64,000 nucleotides of DNA, from the NCBI RefSeq assembly GCF_021554725.1, contig NZ_JAIZDP010000012.1, positions 21,969-85,968 on the forward strand, in the 5' to 3' direction. The notes under the pieces were generated by a model, which saw only the letters and a program-made list of their open reading frames with translations, was not told where the DNA came from and made no database searches. This document shows positions 32,974 through 41,919 of the stretch, in pieces (within the stretch, counting starts at the first letter, position 1; every line of letters begins with the position of its first letter). Made by a program: the position numbers and the translations under genes. The DNA is from Sinomonas notoginsengisoli. GTDB lineage: Bacteria > Actinomycetota > Actinomycetes > Actinomycetales > Micrococcaceae.

Positions 32974-35900
32974 CCGCGCGCCGGCTCGGTTCCCACCTCG
33001 AACACGCGTCCCAGCGCGGGCAGGTGCATGAGGATCCGCAGCACGGGCTTGCCGGTCGCCGCCTCGACCGCCTCGCGGTACGTGGCCATCTGGCCCAGAT
33101 AGTGGCTGCGGATGTGCTCGACCGGGTCGGAGCCCGGATAGGTCTTGTGGTCGACGACGACGAACCCCTCCGGCCCCTCGAGCAACAGGTCGATCCACCC
33201 CTCCATCGTCTGGCCGTCCGGGCGCCAGCCGATCGCGGCCTCGCGATGCCGCGCCCACCCGGGGAACTCCGCGTCGAGCCAGGCCTCGAACCGCTCGCCG
33301 GCCGTGGTGAGGAGCATTGGCTCGACGGTCCGGGCAACGCCCCAACGGCTCACGAGGCGCTCCGCGAGGCGTCCCCGGCCGGCCGCGTCCAGCATCCGGA
33401 ACTCCGTGCCGAGGTAGGCGTGCACCGCGCTGCCCACCGCACCCCAGTCCTCCGAACCGTGCGACGCGAGCGGCGTGCCGAGGACGCCCGCCTCCCGCAC
33501 CTCCGCCTCGAGCCCCTCCGAGACGACCGAGCTGGCGGTGAGCCGAGCGGGCAGACGCACGACGGCGGGCCCCGACTCGGGCGCGTCGACCCACCGGGGT
33601 TCCCACACGCCGTCGGGCGCAGAAGCCTCCGCGGGCACCAAGGAGGTAAGCCGTGCCGGGATCTCCGTCTCCCGGCACACGGCCACAACCCCGTCCGCGA
33701 AGCCCTCGGCGGGGGCCTTCCATCCCACGAGCGAGTCGACGCCGAGGTCGTTGAGCATGCTCGGCGAGCCGTTCTTCGCCGTTAGCACCGTGGTGTGGGC
33801 GGCGCGGGTCATGCCCACGTACAGGAGCCTGGCTTGGTTGCGCTGCTCGCGCCCAAGGAACTGCGCGGCGGCCTCGCTGGCCTGCGCGCGAACGTCCAGT
33901 GGGGACCCGCCGTACGGGAACGGGCTCGGCCACAGCCGGATCCAGCGCCCCGCGAGCGGGTCGGCGAGGTCAAGCGTCCGGGTCGACTCGACCCCCGCCC
34001 CGAACGGCCGCGCCTTCGTCTCCTTGTCCAGACTCTCCATGACCACCACGGGCCACTCGAGCCCCTTCGCCTCGTGGTAGGTGAGGACATTCACCACGTC
34101 CGGCCCGGCACTCTCGGCCGACGCGTGCTCGCCCGAGGCGAAGTAGTCGAGGAAACCCCGCAGGGTAGCCGGCTCCCGCAGCGCCCGGCACCTCTCGTAG
34201 TACAGCTCCACCGCTCCGCGGAACGCGTCCAGATTCCGCAACCGCCGCTCCGGCGCGGACCACCCGGCAATGAGCCGGGGAAGCCCCAGCACCCCGGTGA
34301 CGGCCTCGAGGACCTCCGTCGGCGTCGCCGCCACGGCCTGCGCGCGCAGCGCGTCCAGCGAGGCGACCACGGGTGCGGCCCGCCACGCCTCGTGCACGAG
34401 GCGCGGTCCCGCGACGAGGATCCCCTCGGCGTCGTGCGTCTGGTCGCGAGGCACGACGGCGCCCAGCAGCTCCCGTTGCCATGTCGCGTGCGAGGGGTGG
34501 TCGGGATGCAGGGCTACGAGCTCCGCGAGGGCCACGGTGTCGAAACGGTCAGCGACATAGGCCATGCCCGCGCGGGTCAGCTGAACTTCACGGGAGCCGC
34601 CCAGCGCGCGGGTGTCGAGGCTCGCCCGGAGCCCCAGTTCGTCGAGGGCCGTGGCGATGACGCCCACTTCGGCGTTGGTCCGGGTCAGGATGGCGACGTC
34701 GCACGGGCGCAGCGGCTCCCCTCTGACCAGGAGCCCTCGCCCGAGCAGCTCCTTGACGCCGGCCGCGGTCGCGCGCAGGCGGTCCTGGGCCCTGCCCTGG
34801 CAGCGGGACCACGCCTCGACGCTCCCGGCGTCGTCACCGTACTCGGCTGCCTTCACGGCGGGCAGCTCGAGGTGCACCGACTCGCGTGTCATGCGGTGCC
34901 CGTCCGCGTCCCGCGTGAAGACCCGCTCGAACACGGCATTCGAGAGGTCAACAACTGCCTGCTGCGACCGGTACGTCTCCGAGAGCTGCTCGCGCCGCTC
35001 TGCTGGGATCTGGGCCATGACGGCCTCCATGAGCTCCGGGTCGGTGCCGCGGAACTCGTAGATGGCCTGCTTCGGATCGCCCACCCAGACGGCCCGCTCG
35101 GCGAGCGCGCCCAGCTCGAGGAAGAGGGCCAGTTGGAGCGGGCTCGTGTCTTGGAACTCGTCGACGACCAGCAATTGGATCCGCCCACGGAACGCGATGC
35201 GGAATGCCTCGTTGTGCCGGGCCAGCTCCAGGACCTTGGCCTCCTGGTCCACGAAGTCCATGAGCGCATTGGCCCGCTTGAACTCCTCGTAGGCGTCGAT
35301 GCAGTCCGCCGCGCAGGAGAACACACCGCGGATGTAGCCCTCGAGGTCCTGGTGGAACGCGGTGTTGGACAGCAGTTCGCCGTGGATCCGCCCCTTGAGG
35401 TCCCCGAAGATGGACTTGAGCGACTTGGGCGCACCGGAGCCGAGGAATCCTCGCCACACCTCCCACGGCGTCGTCCCGACGTCCTGCGCCTTGGCGACCT
35501 TGTCCAGGATCTTGGGATAGTTCTCCTGGAAGCCCTTGGCGGCGGTGTCCACTGTCTTGCCGTCGAGCCCCTCGCCGGTGGCGGCCACCCGCTCGGCCAC
35601 TGCGCGGAGGGCGTGCAGCTCACGGAACCACTCTCCCCGGTTGTCCTCTGTCGGGTCATCCAGCAGGACGCGGAACCCCGCCCACGACGCGTCCGCGCAC
35701 CTGCGCACCGCACTCGCAGAGAGCATGTTGGCCCGTGCGAGCGCCACAATCCGGTGAACCGTGGACCCCCACGTCTCGGTCTGGTACTCCCCGGCGTTGT
35801 CCGGGTGCGTACCCATGCGCCAGGCGATCGGGCCGAGCACCTCGGCATGGTCAGCACGGATCTCGTCCGTGGCGAAGGCGAACATCGCCTCGAGCTGATC

Positions 35901-36242
35901 CTCGCCGATCACCTCGAGCGCAGGGGAGAGCCCGGCGTCGACGGCGTACTCGGTCAGCAGCTGCCCGCACACGCTGTTCACCGTGCCGATGAGGCTCGCA
36001 CCGAGCTGCTGGGATGCGAGCGCCTCGCCCGATTCGAGCAGCTTGGCCGCAATCCGCTCGCGCAGCTCCCCGGCGGCCTTCTTCGTGAAGGTTGTGGCCA
36101 TGACCTTCTCCGCCGGGGTCCCTCCGCTGATCGCCTCGACGATCTTCTCCGTCAGCGTGTATGTCTTGCCCGTTCCTGCACTGGCCGAGACCATCGTGAC
36201 GTTGTCCACGAAGCCGCCGCCGCTCACGGGGTCGAGCCTCAT
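32955..36242 (-). CDS. addA: UvrD/RecB-type helicase-nuclease, AddA-like
   Basis: A 1,095-aa SF1 helicase with a C-terminal nuclease. Motif I is SASAGTGKTYTL near residue 20; motif II/III reads VVDEFQDTSPLQ and VGDPKQAIYEFRG; motif VI region has LLYVGMTRA. The last 170 residues hold a PD-(D/E)xK nuclease: GWIDLLLEGPEGFVVVDHKT then a QMATYREAV helix. ATG 36242 overlaps the AddB stop as ATGA. With AddB it would process double-strand breaks for recombination, and may also attack foreign linear DNA. An addA tail remnant at 24069-24215 shows that a second copy once existed or was swapped. Confidence 0.9.
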   Translation of the reverse strand: MRLDPVSGGGFVDNVTMVSASAGTGKTYTLTEKIVEAISGGTPAEKVMATTFTKKAAGELRERIAAKLLESGEALASQQLGASLIGTVNSVCGQLLTEYAVDAGLSPALEVIGEDQLEAMFAFATDEIRADHAEVLGPIAWRMGTHPDNAGEYQTETWGSTVHRIVALARANMLSASAVRRCADASWAGFRVLLDDPTEDNRGEWFRELHALRAVAERVAATGEGLDGKTVDTAAKGFQENYPKILDKVAKAQDVGTTPWEVWRGFLGSGAPKSLKSIFGDLKGRIHGELLSNTAFHQDLEGYIRGVFSCAADCIDAYEEFKRANALMDFVDQEAKVLELARHNEAFRIAFRGRIQLLVVDEFQDTSPLQLALFLELGALAERAVWVGDPKQAIYEFRGTDPELMEAVMAQIPAERREQLSETYRSQQAVVDLSNAVFERVFTRDADGHRMTRESVHLELPAVKAAEYGDDAGSVEAWSRCQGRAQDRLRATAAGVKELLGRGLLVRGEPLRPCDVAILTRTNAEVGVIATALDELGLRASLDTRALGGSREVQLTRAGMAYVADRFDTVALAELVALHPDHPSHATWQRELLGAVVPRDQTHDAEGILVAGPRLVHEAWRAAPVVASLDALRAQAVAATPTEVLEAVTGVLGLPRLIAGWSAPERRLRNLDAFRGAVELYYERCRALREPATLRGFLDYFASGEHASAESAGPDVVNVLTYHEAKGLEWPVVVMESLDKETKARPFGAGVESTRTLDLADPLAGRWIRLWPSPFPYGGSPLDVRAQASEAAAQFLGREQRNQARLLYVGMTRAAHTTVLTAKNGSPSMLNDLGVDSLVGWKAPAEGFADGVVAVCRETEIPARLTSLVPAEASAPDGVWEPRWVDAPESGPAVVRLPARLTASSVVSEGLEAEVREAGVLGTPLASHGSEDWGAVGSAVHAYLGTEFRMLDAAGRGRLAERLVSRWGVARTVEPMLLTTAGERFEAWLDAEFPGWARHREAAIGWRPDGQTMEGWIDLLLEGPEGFVVVDHKTYPGSDPVEHIRSHYLGQMATYREAVEAATGKPVLRILMHLPALGRVFEVGTEPARGYRCRR

Positions 36243-38941
36243 GAATAGTCCCCCCTCAGCCCGCACAGCGCGCCGAAGTGGCAGAACCTGCATCCCGGTT
36301 GGACGTAGAGGCGGCCGGAGGCGGTCTCGAGCTCCTCGATGGTCGCGGGCTCCCCGCCGGAGGCCTCCGCCGCCGCGGCGAACGCGTCCTCGACCGGCTT
36401 CGTGGCCGTGACCCGCCCGGCGAGCACCTGGTCGACCGTGAACTCGGCCGAGCGGATGGCCCGCCCCCACAGCTCTTCCGGCCCCTCGCGGCGTGGGATC
36501 TTCATTCCGAAGTGCTCGTGGGCAGAGGCGAAGGCGTGCTGCTTGAGCAGGAAGTACGCGGTCGGCTCGTCCGGCGGGATCTCATCCTCGTGCAGCGCCC
36601 ACTGGTACAGGGCGAGCTGGAGGGCCGTGCCGTCCTTGATCTTTTCCCGCACATACTTGGCCGAGTTGTACCACTTGAGGTCCACCACAACGGTGCGGCC
36701 CTGTTCGTCGATGCCCACGGCGTCCGCGCTGCCCCGCACCGGCACGGTCAGGACCCCGTCGCCCACCACGAGCTGCAGATCCTTCACAATCGGCTTCTCG
36801 ACCTCCTGCAGCGCCACACCGGCCTTCTCGAGCCCCCGGAAGAACACCCGCGCGGCCTCCGTGATCGCGTGCACCACGGTGAGCCGCCTCGCCTTCTGCC
36901 CCGGCAGGAGGAGCTCGGAGGCGAACTGCGGGAGGAGGTCCTCGATCACGGCCGTGATCTCCTCGTCCTTGGGCACGGCCCGGTACTCGGCCCGGAGCGT
37001 GCCGTGCAGCGCCTCGATGACACGGTGCGCGAACGTGCCGATCATCCGGCCGCCAGTCGGGATATCGGCGGCATCCGGAACCCGCAGGCCGCCCTTGCGC
37101 TCGAGCGCCCACCGCATCGAGCAGCCCAGCAGCACCTCCAGCTGGGAGTACGAGAGGCTCTCCGGCGCGAGCGCCGTGTTCGCTCCGACCTCCTGAACGG
37201 CGTCCGGGGCCTCGGGCCGCCGGGCCTCGGCGCGGTTCAGCCTGGCGGTGCGCCCGGCAAGCCGCCACACGCCGCTGCCATCGGTGAGGGACGACGGCGC
37301 GCGGGTCGCCGCCGCGATCCGCTCGCCCAGATTCGTGTCCGGCTGACCGGGCACGCCCCCGTACCGCTCGACGAGCGCCTCCAGGAGCGGGTTCGAGTCC
37401 ACTCGCTCGCCGTTGCGCTGGCCGATCTGCACGACGACGAGCCGCTTGCAGCGTCCCGCTGCGGCGAGGGTTTCGCGGACGGCCAGGGCGGTGAGCTCGT
37501 GCGGCGTCGGAAGATCGACGCCTACCTGTGCGAGTGCTGCGGCATCGTGCGCGTCCCAGCGGCGGGCCGAGGGCGTGGCGGCGGACTGGAAGCCCCACCA
37601 GATTGCGTCGTCGACATCCTCGCCGAGCTCCACGAGGTGGTTCAGCCGCAACCACGGCGCCGCCTCGGCGGGGACTAGCGGCTCGGCGGCCGGGGTCACG
37701 ACCGAGGAGACGATCCGCCGCAGGTCGCGCCGGGACACGCGCGCCCGTGGTGCGACGAGCGTGAGGACGCGCTTGAGCTGCGCGGCCGTCGGCGCCAGCC
37801 GGGGCACGACGGCGGCGCGGGCGTTGAGTGCCGCAGCGAACCACGCGCTCGCCTCCACGAGCTGCCTCCCGCTCGGCCGGCGGTGCTCGAGGTCGCAGAG
37901 CAGCCGCGTGCTGAACGTCTGGTCGAGGACCGCGGCCAGCTCCGGACCGAGGCCCTCGTCCTCGCCGATGGCGGCGATTGCGGCGTCCCACGCAAGTCCC
38001 CGCGTGCCGGGCTCCTGCGCCAGGGCTCGGAGCAGATGCCGCGCGGCCCTGCGCCTCACGGGCGAGTCGGGCACCGTGAGGAACTCGGCGAGCAGGTGCA
38101 CGTTGACGGGCTCCCACAGGAGCTCGAAGAACAGTGGGATGAGCTGGTCCTGGGCCCGCCACGGCGACCGCGCGCCCACGCCCAGATGGGGCAGTCGGTG
38201 CATGGTGAGGTACTGGTCCAGCACTGAAGTGGGGTCGGAGCACACGACGGCGGTGCTCGTGTTCGCGCCTGCAGCCAGCCACCGGGCCACCTGCTCGGCG
38301 GCCTCCCACTCGGTCTCAGCCGCCAGGACCGTGAGCTCGGGCCGTCCTGCCGGCTCGGGAGCCTCGCTGACCTGCACGCCCCGGTCGCGCAGCTCGGCAA
38401 TGAGACGCCGCCAGACCGCCGGGAACGTCGGCTCGGGATGCTGGAGGACGAGTTCGTCGATGCCCAAGGGAAGGGGAGAGGAGCGGAGCTCGTCGAGGAG
38501 CTCCACCACGTCGTCCGCGAGCGACGGCGCGAGCTCCCCGCCCGCGATCTCCCGGCTGGCGCGCTCCGCTGCGGCGAGCGTCCTGAGCAGAGGCGAGGGG
38601 GCGGCGTCGTGCGCGGGGCCGGAAACGGTGGTGGGAAGCGTGCCGTCCCAGCCGTTGGCCACGGCGTCGTCGCGGGCGGCGAGGAGCTCGTGGGCGGTGG
38701 ACCAAGGGTCCGCCTCCAGTGACCGATGGAACCACGCGTCCGGTGAATCGAGGTGCTCGAGGAGTCCCAGGTACTGGCTCACGCGCTCCGCATTCGGCGT
38801 CTCTGGGCACGTAAGGCCCAGGCGCGTCTGCAGGAGGCCGATGAGGTTCTTCCGCCCCACCCGCACATGGTTGAGCCCAGGGCGCGCGTAGGCCCACGGA
38901 GCGCGGTCCAGGAACCACCCGAACTCGACGATCATCGTCAT
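36239..38941 (-). CDS. addB: AddB-like PD-(D/E)xK nuclease subunit
   Basis: A 900-aa partner of AddA. The C-terminal domain has GSADAVGIDEQGRTVVVDLKW with a following LQLALYQWAL helix, the RecB-family nuclease core. Its end has GCRFCHFGALCG, with three cysteines that, with an earlier one, could hold the iron-sulphur cluster known in AddB. No intact Walker A is visible in the N-terminal part, as expected for the non-motor subunit. Start ATG 38941 or 38935; AGGGGG suits the second. Its stop overlaps addA. Confidence 0.85.
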   Translation of the reverse strand: MTMIVEFGWFLDRAPWAYARPGLNHVRVGRKNLIGLLQTRLGLTCPETPNAERVSQYLGLLEHLDSPDAWFHRSLEADPWSTAHELLAARDDAVANGWDGTLPTTVSGPAHDAAPSPLLRTLAAAERASREIAGGELAPSLADDVVELLDELRSSPLPLGIDELVLQHPEPTFPAVWRRLIAELRDRGVQVSEAPEPAGRPELTVLAAETEWEAAEQVARWLAAGANTSTAVVCSDPTSVLDQYLTMHRLPHLGVGARSPWRAQDQLIPLFFELLWEPVNVHLLAEFLTVPDSPVRRRAARHLLRALAQEPGTRGLAWDAAIAAIGEDEGLGPELAAVLDQTFSTRLLCDLEHRRPSGRQLVEASAWFAAALNARAAVVPRLAPTAAQLKRVLTLVAPRARVSRRDLRRIVSSVVTPAAEPLVPAEAAPWLRLNHLVELGEDVDDAIWWGFQSAATPSARRWDAHDAAALAQVGVDLPTPHELTALAVRETLAAAGRCKRLVVVQIGQRNGERVDSNPLLEALVERYGGVPGQPDTNLGERIAAATRAPSSLTDGSGVWRLAGRTARLNRAEARRPEAPDAVQEVGANTALAPESLSYSQLEVLLGCSMRWALERKGGLRVPDAADIPTGGRMIGTFAHRVIEALHGTLRAEYRAVPKDEEITAVIEDLLPQFASELLLPGQKARRLTVVHAITEAARVFFRGLEKAGVALQEVEKPIVKDLQLVVGDGVLTVPVRGSADAVGIDEQGRTVVVDLKWYNSAKYVREKIKDGTALQLALYQWALHEDEIPPDEPTAYFLLKQHAFASAHEHFGMKIPRREGPEELWGRAIRSAEFTVDQVLAGRVTATKPVEDAFAAAAEASGGEPATIEELETASGRLYVQPGCRFCHFGALCGLRGDYS

Positions 38942-39104
38942 CCCCCTGCCCAGTACGCCAGCGGCTCGATCACCGGCATACCACTCACACTAGCCAACCC
39001 CGCCGACATTTCTCGGTGCGCCTCATGCATCGACATCGCGTGCGAGCGGCTGTCCGCGGAGCTGGTCCTGCTTGCGGAGCCGGCCGCGGGGTAGCGTGGG
39101 ACCC

Positions 39105-39893
39105 ATGGAACGTGTCACCTCAGCTGACGGAACCACCATCGCCTACGACCGCCTCGGCACCGGCGCCCCGCTCATCCTCGTCTCCGGCGCCACCGCAGAC
39201 CGCCGCGCAGATGCCCAGCTCGCGGCTGCGCTCGCCGAGACGTACACGGTGTACAACTACGACCGCCGCGGCCGCGGCGACAGCACCGACACGCTCCCGT
39301 TCGCGGTGGAGCGCGAGATCGAGGACATTTCTGCACTGCTGGATGCGGCGGCGCACGACGGCGGGGGAGCGGCCGCCGTCGTGGGCCTCTCCTCGGGCGC
39401 AGCGCTCGCCGGGCGGGCCGCCGCTGTGCTCCCTCTGCGGGGCCTTGTGATGTGGGAGCCGCCCTTCATGACGGACGACGCCGGTCTCGCCCGCGCTAGG
39501 GAGTACACCACGAACCTGAACGCCCGGCTCGAGGCCGGGGACCTCGATGGCGCCCTCACCACGTTCCTGCGCTACGTGGGCCTCCCAGAGGAGGCCATCG
39601 ACGGGTCGCGCCAAGAGTCCTTCTGGGAGGCCGGAGTGCGCGTGGCCCCGACCCTCGCCTATGACAACGCGGCGATGGGCGGAGACTCCGTGGTCCCCGC
39701 CGACGTGTTCGGCCGGATCACGGCCCCGACCCTGGTCCTGGCCGGCGGCGTGAGCCCGGACTTCCTGCCCGCCGCCGCACGCGCCGTGGCCCACGCGGTC
39801 CCCGACGCGAGGATGAACATTCTCGAGGGCCAGACGCACAACGTGGACCCGTCCGCGTTCGCCGAGGCCGTGCGGGGATTCCTCGGGGCGTAG
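39105..39893 (+). CDS. Alpha/beta hydrolase
   Basis: A 262-aa alpha/beta-hydrolase from ATG 39105, which follows directly on a short leader. YNYDRRGRGDS gives the oxyanion-side strand, VVGLSSGAALAG the nucleophile elbow (GLSSG), and GQTHNVDP the probable catalytic His. It resembles the small esterase/lactonase-like hydrolases common in actinobacteria. The downstream isomerase-family gene follows in 40 bases and may be co-transcribed. Substrate unknown. Confidence 0.87.
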   Translation: MERVTSADGTTIAYDRLGTGAPLILVSGATADRRADAQLAAALAETYTVYNYDRRGRGDSTDTLPFAVEREIEDISALLDAAAHDGGGAAAVVGLSSGAALAGRAAAVLPLRGLVMWEPPFMTDDAGLARAREYTTNLNARLEAGDLDGALTTFLRYVGLPEEAIDGSRQESFWEAGVRVAPTLAYDNAAMGGDSVVPADVFGRITAPTLVLAGGVSPDFLPAAARAVAHAVPDARMNILEGQTHNVDPSAFAEAVRGFLGA

Positions 39894-39933
39894 CCCCGGA
39901 GATGGGCGGGGCCCGAGCCGCTACGCTCGAGGT

Positions 39934-40689
39934 GTGCCGGAGAATCCGAACCCCACATCCCCTGCGGACTTCGCCGCGGCCCTCGACCGGCTCGCGGCCC
40001 TCACCCGCTCCTTCACGGAGACGGTGCAGTGGGCCGACGGCGGCGATCAGCTCACCCGGCCGGTCCTGACCTGCCCGGGATGGTCCGTCTCCGACCTCGT
40101 CGACCACCTCGCGGGCATCCACCGTTGGGCGGCGGCCGCCCTCGGCGCCGAGCACGCCCCCGCACCGGTCCCGCGCCCGCAGTCCGAGCCGCTGGTCGCG
40201 TGGTACCGGTCCAGCGCCGCACACCTCCTCGACGGGCTGCGGGCCGCCGGTCCCGCCGCGCCCGCCTGGACCCTCTGGGGCGACCGAGTCGCGGCCTTCT
40301 GGGCGCGCCGCCAGATCCACGAGACAGCCGTCCACACGTTCGACCTCCTCGGCGCGCTCGGCCGGGCCGAGGAGTGGCGCGTGCCCGAGGACGAGGCCCT
40401 CGACGGAATCCGCGAGGTCCTCTTCGGCTTCTACCCGCGCCAGGTGAGGCTCGGTCGCTCGAGTGGACTGCCCGGCGTCGTGCGCTTTGAGGTGACGCAC
40501 GACGGCGGCGCCCCGTCCACCGGACTCGTCTCGCCTTCCGTCGGGGACGGCCCCGAAGCGGCAGCGCAGCTTGGGACGGTGAGGGGTCCGGCCGCGGCAA
40601 TCTACTTGGGGCTGTGGAAACGGCGTGCGCTTCCGGGTGCGCATTCGCCGGTCACCGACATGATCCGCGCAGCGCGCCTCACGCCGTGA
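39934..40689 (+). CDS. Maleylpyruvate isomerase family mycothiol-dependent protein
   Basis: A 251-aa MDMPI/DinB-fold protein. LTCPGWSVSDLVDHLAGIHRW supplies the metal-ligand histidine of the N-terminal helix bundle, and AFWARRQIHETAVHTFDL the second cluster (His, Glu, His). This fold uses mycothiol in place of glutathione, so it supports an actinobacterial host. It starts at GTG 39934. True maleylpyruvate isomerase activity cannot be assumed, since many relatives do other thiol transfers. Confidence 0.87.
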   Translation: MPENPNPTSPADFAAALDRLAALTRSFTETVQWADGGDQLTRPVLTCPGWSVSDLVDHLAGIHRWAAAALGAEHAPAPVPRPQSEPLVAWYRSSAAHLLDGLRAAGPAAPAWTLWGDRVAAFWARRQIHETAVHTFDLLGALGRAEEWRVPEDEALDGIREVLFGFYPRQVRLGRSSGLPGVVRFEVTHDGGAPSTGLVSPSVGDGPEAAAQLGTVRGPAAAIYLGLWKRRALPGAHSPVTDMIRAARLTP

Positions 40690-40692
40690 CGT

Positions 40693-41496
40693 TCAGCTCC
40701 CCGCCGGAGGGTTCGAGTGCGCCCGCGTATCGGCACGCCGGGCCTCGAGCGCGGCCGTGAGCCGGGCAACCTCTTCCGTGAGCGCCTGGATCTTTGCCTC
40801 GACGCTCTCGTCGAGGGCCTCGACCTCCGCCTCGACCTCCTGGACCTCCGCCTCGACCTCCTGCACGTCCGCCTCGACCTCGGCGGCAGTCTGCGCACTC
40901 ACGCTCTCCACGAGCCACGCCGCGATCGAGGCGGTCACGACACCGAGCACGGCGATGCCCGAGATCATGAGCGCTGCCGCGACCAACCGCCCGATCGCGG
41001 TCACCGGGTAGTGGTCGCCGTAGCCGACCGTCGTGATCGTCTCGAGGGCCCACCAGATCGCGTCCCCGAAGTTTCGGATGTTCGCGCCGGGCATGTTCTG
41101 TTCCACGTCCTCGACCGTGAGGGCGCCACAGTAGGCCAGCGTCGAGGCGGCCGCGATCACGTACATGACGAGCCGGCCACGCAGGGCGGTTCCGGCCCTG
41201 TTGTGCACAATCCTCAGGAACGTGACGAGCCGGAGGGGACGGAGCGCGGGCAGCGCGAGGATCGCGAGCTCGTGGAGGTTGTGCACGAACCACTGTCCCC
41301 GGCGTGGCGCCAGCCACAGTTGCCCCACGTAGTCCACGACGAAGACGGCCCATGCGGCCCACAGGAAGTCCTCGGCCCAGATGCCCTCCTCCGGCGGGAG
41401 GTTGCCGATCACCTGGACCGAGTAGGCCGCGAGGAACACGATCGCGGCGACGAGCGTGGGCCGCTCCGTGAGACTGCGCCACCGGTCCTGGGTCAT
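40693..41496 (-). CDS. Voltage-gated-like potassium channel with C-terminal coiled coil
   Basis: A 267-aa ion channel. Hydrophobic helices begin at about residue 14; an arginine-rich segment (RPLRLVTFLRIVHNR, 86-100) resembles an S4-type sensor or S4-S5 linker. The selectivity filter TVGYGD is at 156-161 and is followed by the inner pore helix. The last 75 residues are a glutamate/valine heptad coiled coil (EVEAEVQEVEAEV), probably a tetramerisation stalk. The gene converges on the MDMPI gene with a four-base gap. Confidence 0.92.
   Translation of the reverse strand: MTQDRWRSLTERPTLVAAIVFLAAYSVQVIGNLPPEEGIWAEDFLWAAWAVFVVDYVGQLWLAPRRGQWFVHNLHELAILALPALRPLRLVTFLRIVHNRAGTALRGRLVMYVIAAASTLAYCGALTVEDVEQNMPGANIRNFGDAIWWALETITTVGYGDHYPVTAIGRLVAAALMISGIAVLGVVTASIAAWLVESVSAQTAAEVEADVQEVEAEVQEVEAEVEALDESVEAKIQALTEEVARLTAALEARRADTRAHSNPPAGS
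40822..40884. repeat. Three tandem 21-bp units inside the channel gene
   Basis: GACCTCCGCCTCGACCTCCTG occurs at 40822-40842 and 40843-40863 exactly, and a diverged third copy fills 40864-40884. Each unit codes for one seven-residue heptad of the coiled coil, so copy number changes would lengthen the stalk by whole heptads. Confidence 0.85.
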
Positions 41497-41515
41497 GGTG
41501 GAAGGGTACCGCCGG

Positions 41516-41806
41516 CTATGCCCCGCCGCGGTGCTGTCTCAGGACATCGAGCCTGGACCTGTACTCGGCCTCGTCGATTTCACCCCGCGCGAACCTCTCG
41601 GCGAGGACGTCTTCGGGCCTCGGGGCGGCCGGGGTCCCGGGCTGCAGTGCAGCCTGGGACCCCGGCCCCTGCGCGTGCGCGGAGCCGCGCCCGAGTGCCC
41701 GCGCGAGGAGCACGATCCCGGTGATGACCGCACCCCAGAACAGGACGAAGCTCAGGCCCATGAAGATCCAGCCCCACAGCCCCATGGTGCCGTTCCCGTA
41801 CATCAT
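41516..41806 (-). CDS. SHOCT-domain membrane protein
   Basis: A 96-aa protein from ATG 41806. One transmembrane helix (WIFMGLSFVLFWGAVITGIVLLA) is followed by a proline/glutamine linker and a SHOCT domain (LAERFARGEIDEAEYRSRLDVL). SHOCT domains are short oligomerisation modules at protein C-termini. An alternative start at 41857 adds 17 residues. Stand-alone gene of unknown role, common in actinobacteria. Confidence 0.87.
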   Translation of the reverse strand: MMYGNGTMGLWGWIFMGLSFVLFWGAVITGIVLLARALGRGSAHAQGPGSQAALQPGTPAAPRPEDVLAERFARGEIDEAEYRSRLDVLRQHRGGA

Positions 41807-41919
41807 CGCGAGCCTCTTCTCATCGCGCGGTCGCGGGTGGAGCCCGCTTACCTGCATTGTCGCCCGGTTAGCGGGCGGCGGCCCAGAGTCTTCCTCACCG
41901 GTTGCGGGGTCCCCGACGA

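Noticed and set aside
33795..36248. An 817-codon open frame on the plus strand opposite addA
   Set aside because: Its translation is arginine/proline/leucine-rich with no fold signs, while the minus strand encodes a complete helicase-nuclease. It is an antisense shadow caused by high GC at third codon positions.
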